Origin: Thiolapillus brandeum
GTDB lineage: Bacteria > Pseudomonadota > Gammaproteobacteria > Chromatiales > Chromatiaceae
Assembly (NCBI GenBank): GCA_011051425.1
Contig: DRLF01000313.1
Location: 1-5,988, forward strand
DNA length: 5,988 nt
Reading direction: 5' to 3'
Positions 5,015-5,988 of the stretch are shown piece by piece. The notes beneath the pieces were generated by a model that saw only the letters and a program-made list of their open reading frames with translations, made no database searches and had not been told where the DNA came from. How positions within the stretch are numbered: position 1 is the first letter of the stretch; the number at the start of each line of letters is the position of its first letter. Both the position numbers and the translations under genes were made by a program.

Positions 5015-5988
5015 CTAGCGCTTCTGCTGCCACCAGTGATTCACGATATCGGCCACATCCAGATCGTCAGGGCCGGTGCGCCAGCTTTCGGAAAGAGGCA
5101 CGTCGGCACTGGCAGGAGGTGGATTGGGTACATCGACCTGAAAGCGGGTGGGAAGGGGAGTGGCATCTCCCACCGCCAGCACTTCGCCGCGGCTCAGGGA
5201 GGCCAGTGTCTCTGCCATGTCCGCCTCGCCCTCAGGCATCAGTCCGCGTACATAGGCCTGGTCGTCCGGGTTGGAGATGCGCAGACAGAGATAGTTGGAG
5301 CACTGCGCCAGCACGGTTTCGGACAGTTCGGTGGGCCGCTGGCTGATGACACATAGCGCCACACCGTATTTCCGGCCCTCCTTGGCGATACGCTCCATGG
5401 CCTTGCGCGTGGCTGCCAGTGCGGGATCGCCTTCCTTCGGAAGATATTGGTGCGCTTCCTCGCAAACCAGCAGGATGGGAAATTCCCGCCGCTTGGGGTT
5501 CCAGTAATTGAACTCGTAGGCGAGACGGGCAATCTGTGAGGAGACCATGGGCCGCACGTCCGAAGGGATGGGGCTGAGGTCGATGACGGTGACCTGGCGT
5601 TTTTCTTCTCCCAGGCCGACGAAATCGCGCAACAGATCTTCCAGGTGTTCTGACTTGGTACGCTTTTGCGGGCGCAGCAGGAAGTCATAACGCTTGTCGT
5701 TGTACATGGACTGGAAACGCACCAGGAAATTGTCGAAGGCGCCGTACAGGGTGCCCTTGGTCTTGCCGAAATCCAGTTGCTGTTCGTTGGCCTGCTTGAA
5801 GTGCAGGTACAGTTCCTTGATGGAGAAATAAACGGGTGAATCGACCGAAAGCTGCTCCAGCCCGAGATGGGCATTGGCCTTCTTGCGCAGCGCATAGAGC
5901 ACGTCCCGCAGATAGGCGATCTGCAACGTTGCCGTGGGATCCGTCTTGTCGATGAGAAAATCGACCAGTTCGGCATAGGTCAGCAGCC
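5015..5988 (-). CDS. HerA-like (DUF87/FtsK-superfamily) ATPase, C-terminal part (5' end outside window)
   Basis: This is the C-terminal 323 residues of a P-loop ATPase of the HerA/FtsK superfamily, ring-forming motors that move along double-stranded DNA. The frame is open to the right edge (visible start LLTYAELVDFLIDKTDP) and stops at TAG 5017-5015, so the TTG at 5926 is internal. The Walker B region is FPILLVCEEAHQYLP (visible residues about 169-183), with the tandem acidic residues of HerA. It is followed by ERIAKEGRKYGVALCVISQRP (about 198-218), the conserved RKYG block plus the SQRP sensor segment typical of HerA proteins, then an NYLCLRISNPDDQ block. Walker A would be further upstream, outside the window. 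The acidic tail ends in DLDVADIVNHWWQQKR. HerA partners such as NurA nuclease, or SIR2 and other proteins in phage-defence pairs, would have to lie to the right; none is visible. No terminator separates it from the 467-residue gene. Confidence 0.88.
   Translation of the reverse strand, partial: LLTYAELVDFLIDKTDPTATLQIAYLRDVLYALRKKANAHLGLEQLSVDSPVYFSIKELYLHFKQANEQQLDFGKTKGTLYGAFDNFLVRFQSMYNDKRYDFLLRPQKRTKSEHLEDLLRDFVGLGEEKRQVTVIDLSPIPSDVRPMVSSQIARLAYEFNYWNPKRREFPILLVCEEAHQYLPKEGDPALAATRKAMERIAKEGRKYGVALCVISQRPTELSETVLAQCSNYLCLRISNPDDQAYVRGLMPEGEADMAETLASLSRGEVLAVGDATPLPTRFQVDVPNPPPASADVPLSESWRTGPDDLDVADIVNHWWQQKR

Noticed and set aside
4966..5016. 6-bp inverted repeat AGCTGT/ACAGCT around the gap after the HerA-like gene
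   Set aside because: The arms are short, the loop is nearly 40 bases and no T-run follows, so it does not support a terminator and is easily explained by chance.
3470..5356. 628-codon open frame on the + strand
   Set aside because: It is the antisense of the 467-residue gene, the gap and part of the HerA-like gene. It has no recognisable domain, while the minus-strand frames have conserved motifs, signal peptides and ribosome binding sites. It arises from the codon composition of the real genes.
1..5988. Mobile element, CRISPR array, tRNA or rRNA
   Set aside because: I read both strands for regular spaced repeats, terminal inverted repeats, transposase motifs and cloverleaf-type folds and saw none.

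Overview
The window looks like chromosomal DNA from a proteobacterium, most likely a gammaproteobacterium. It is moderately GC-rich, with SecF of the ordinary Gram-negative type at the left edge. No rRNA, tRNA, CRISPR array, insertion sequence or integrase is visible. The taxonomic call rests only on the look of the proteins.

Layout. The left edge (1-330, + strand) is the 3' end of secF, closed by a strong intrinsic terminator. Everything to the right is on the minus strand and converges on secF. In minus-strand transcription order (right to left) there are five loci: the C-terminal part of a HerA-like DNA-translocase ATPase cut by the right edge (5988-5015); a 467-residue exported DUF1254/DUF1214 protein (4921-3518); an AraC-family regulator with an OruR/QhpR-type N-terminal domain (3271-2228); a second, shorter exported DUF1254/DUF1214 protein of 359 residues (2163-1084); and a broken third copy (976-460). 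The broken copy keeps its ribosome binding site, the start of its signal peptide and its DUF1214 domain, but has lost the DUF1254 half and is out of frame.

How it may work. The two intact DUF1254/DUF1214 proteins carry Sec signal peptides and should act in the periplasm or beyond. The regulator lies between them and is only 64 bp upstream of the 359-residue gene, so it probably controls one or both. Its own upstream region has a perfect TATAAT -10 box with a 13-bp palindrome in the spacer and an 8-bp repeat 67 bp away, which is a plausible operator arrangement. The biochemical role of DUF1254/DUF1214 proteins is not settled, and nothing here identifies a substrate. The nearness to secF and to the HerA-like gene is probably incidental. 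The most notable content is this regulator-plus-paralogue cluster with one decaying member; I see no clear sign of a wholly new system.
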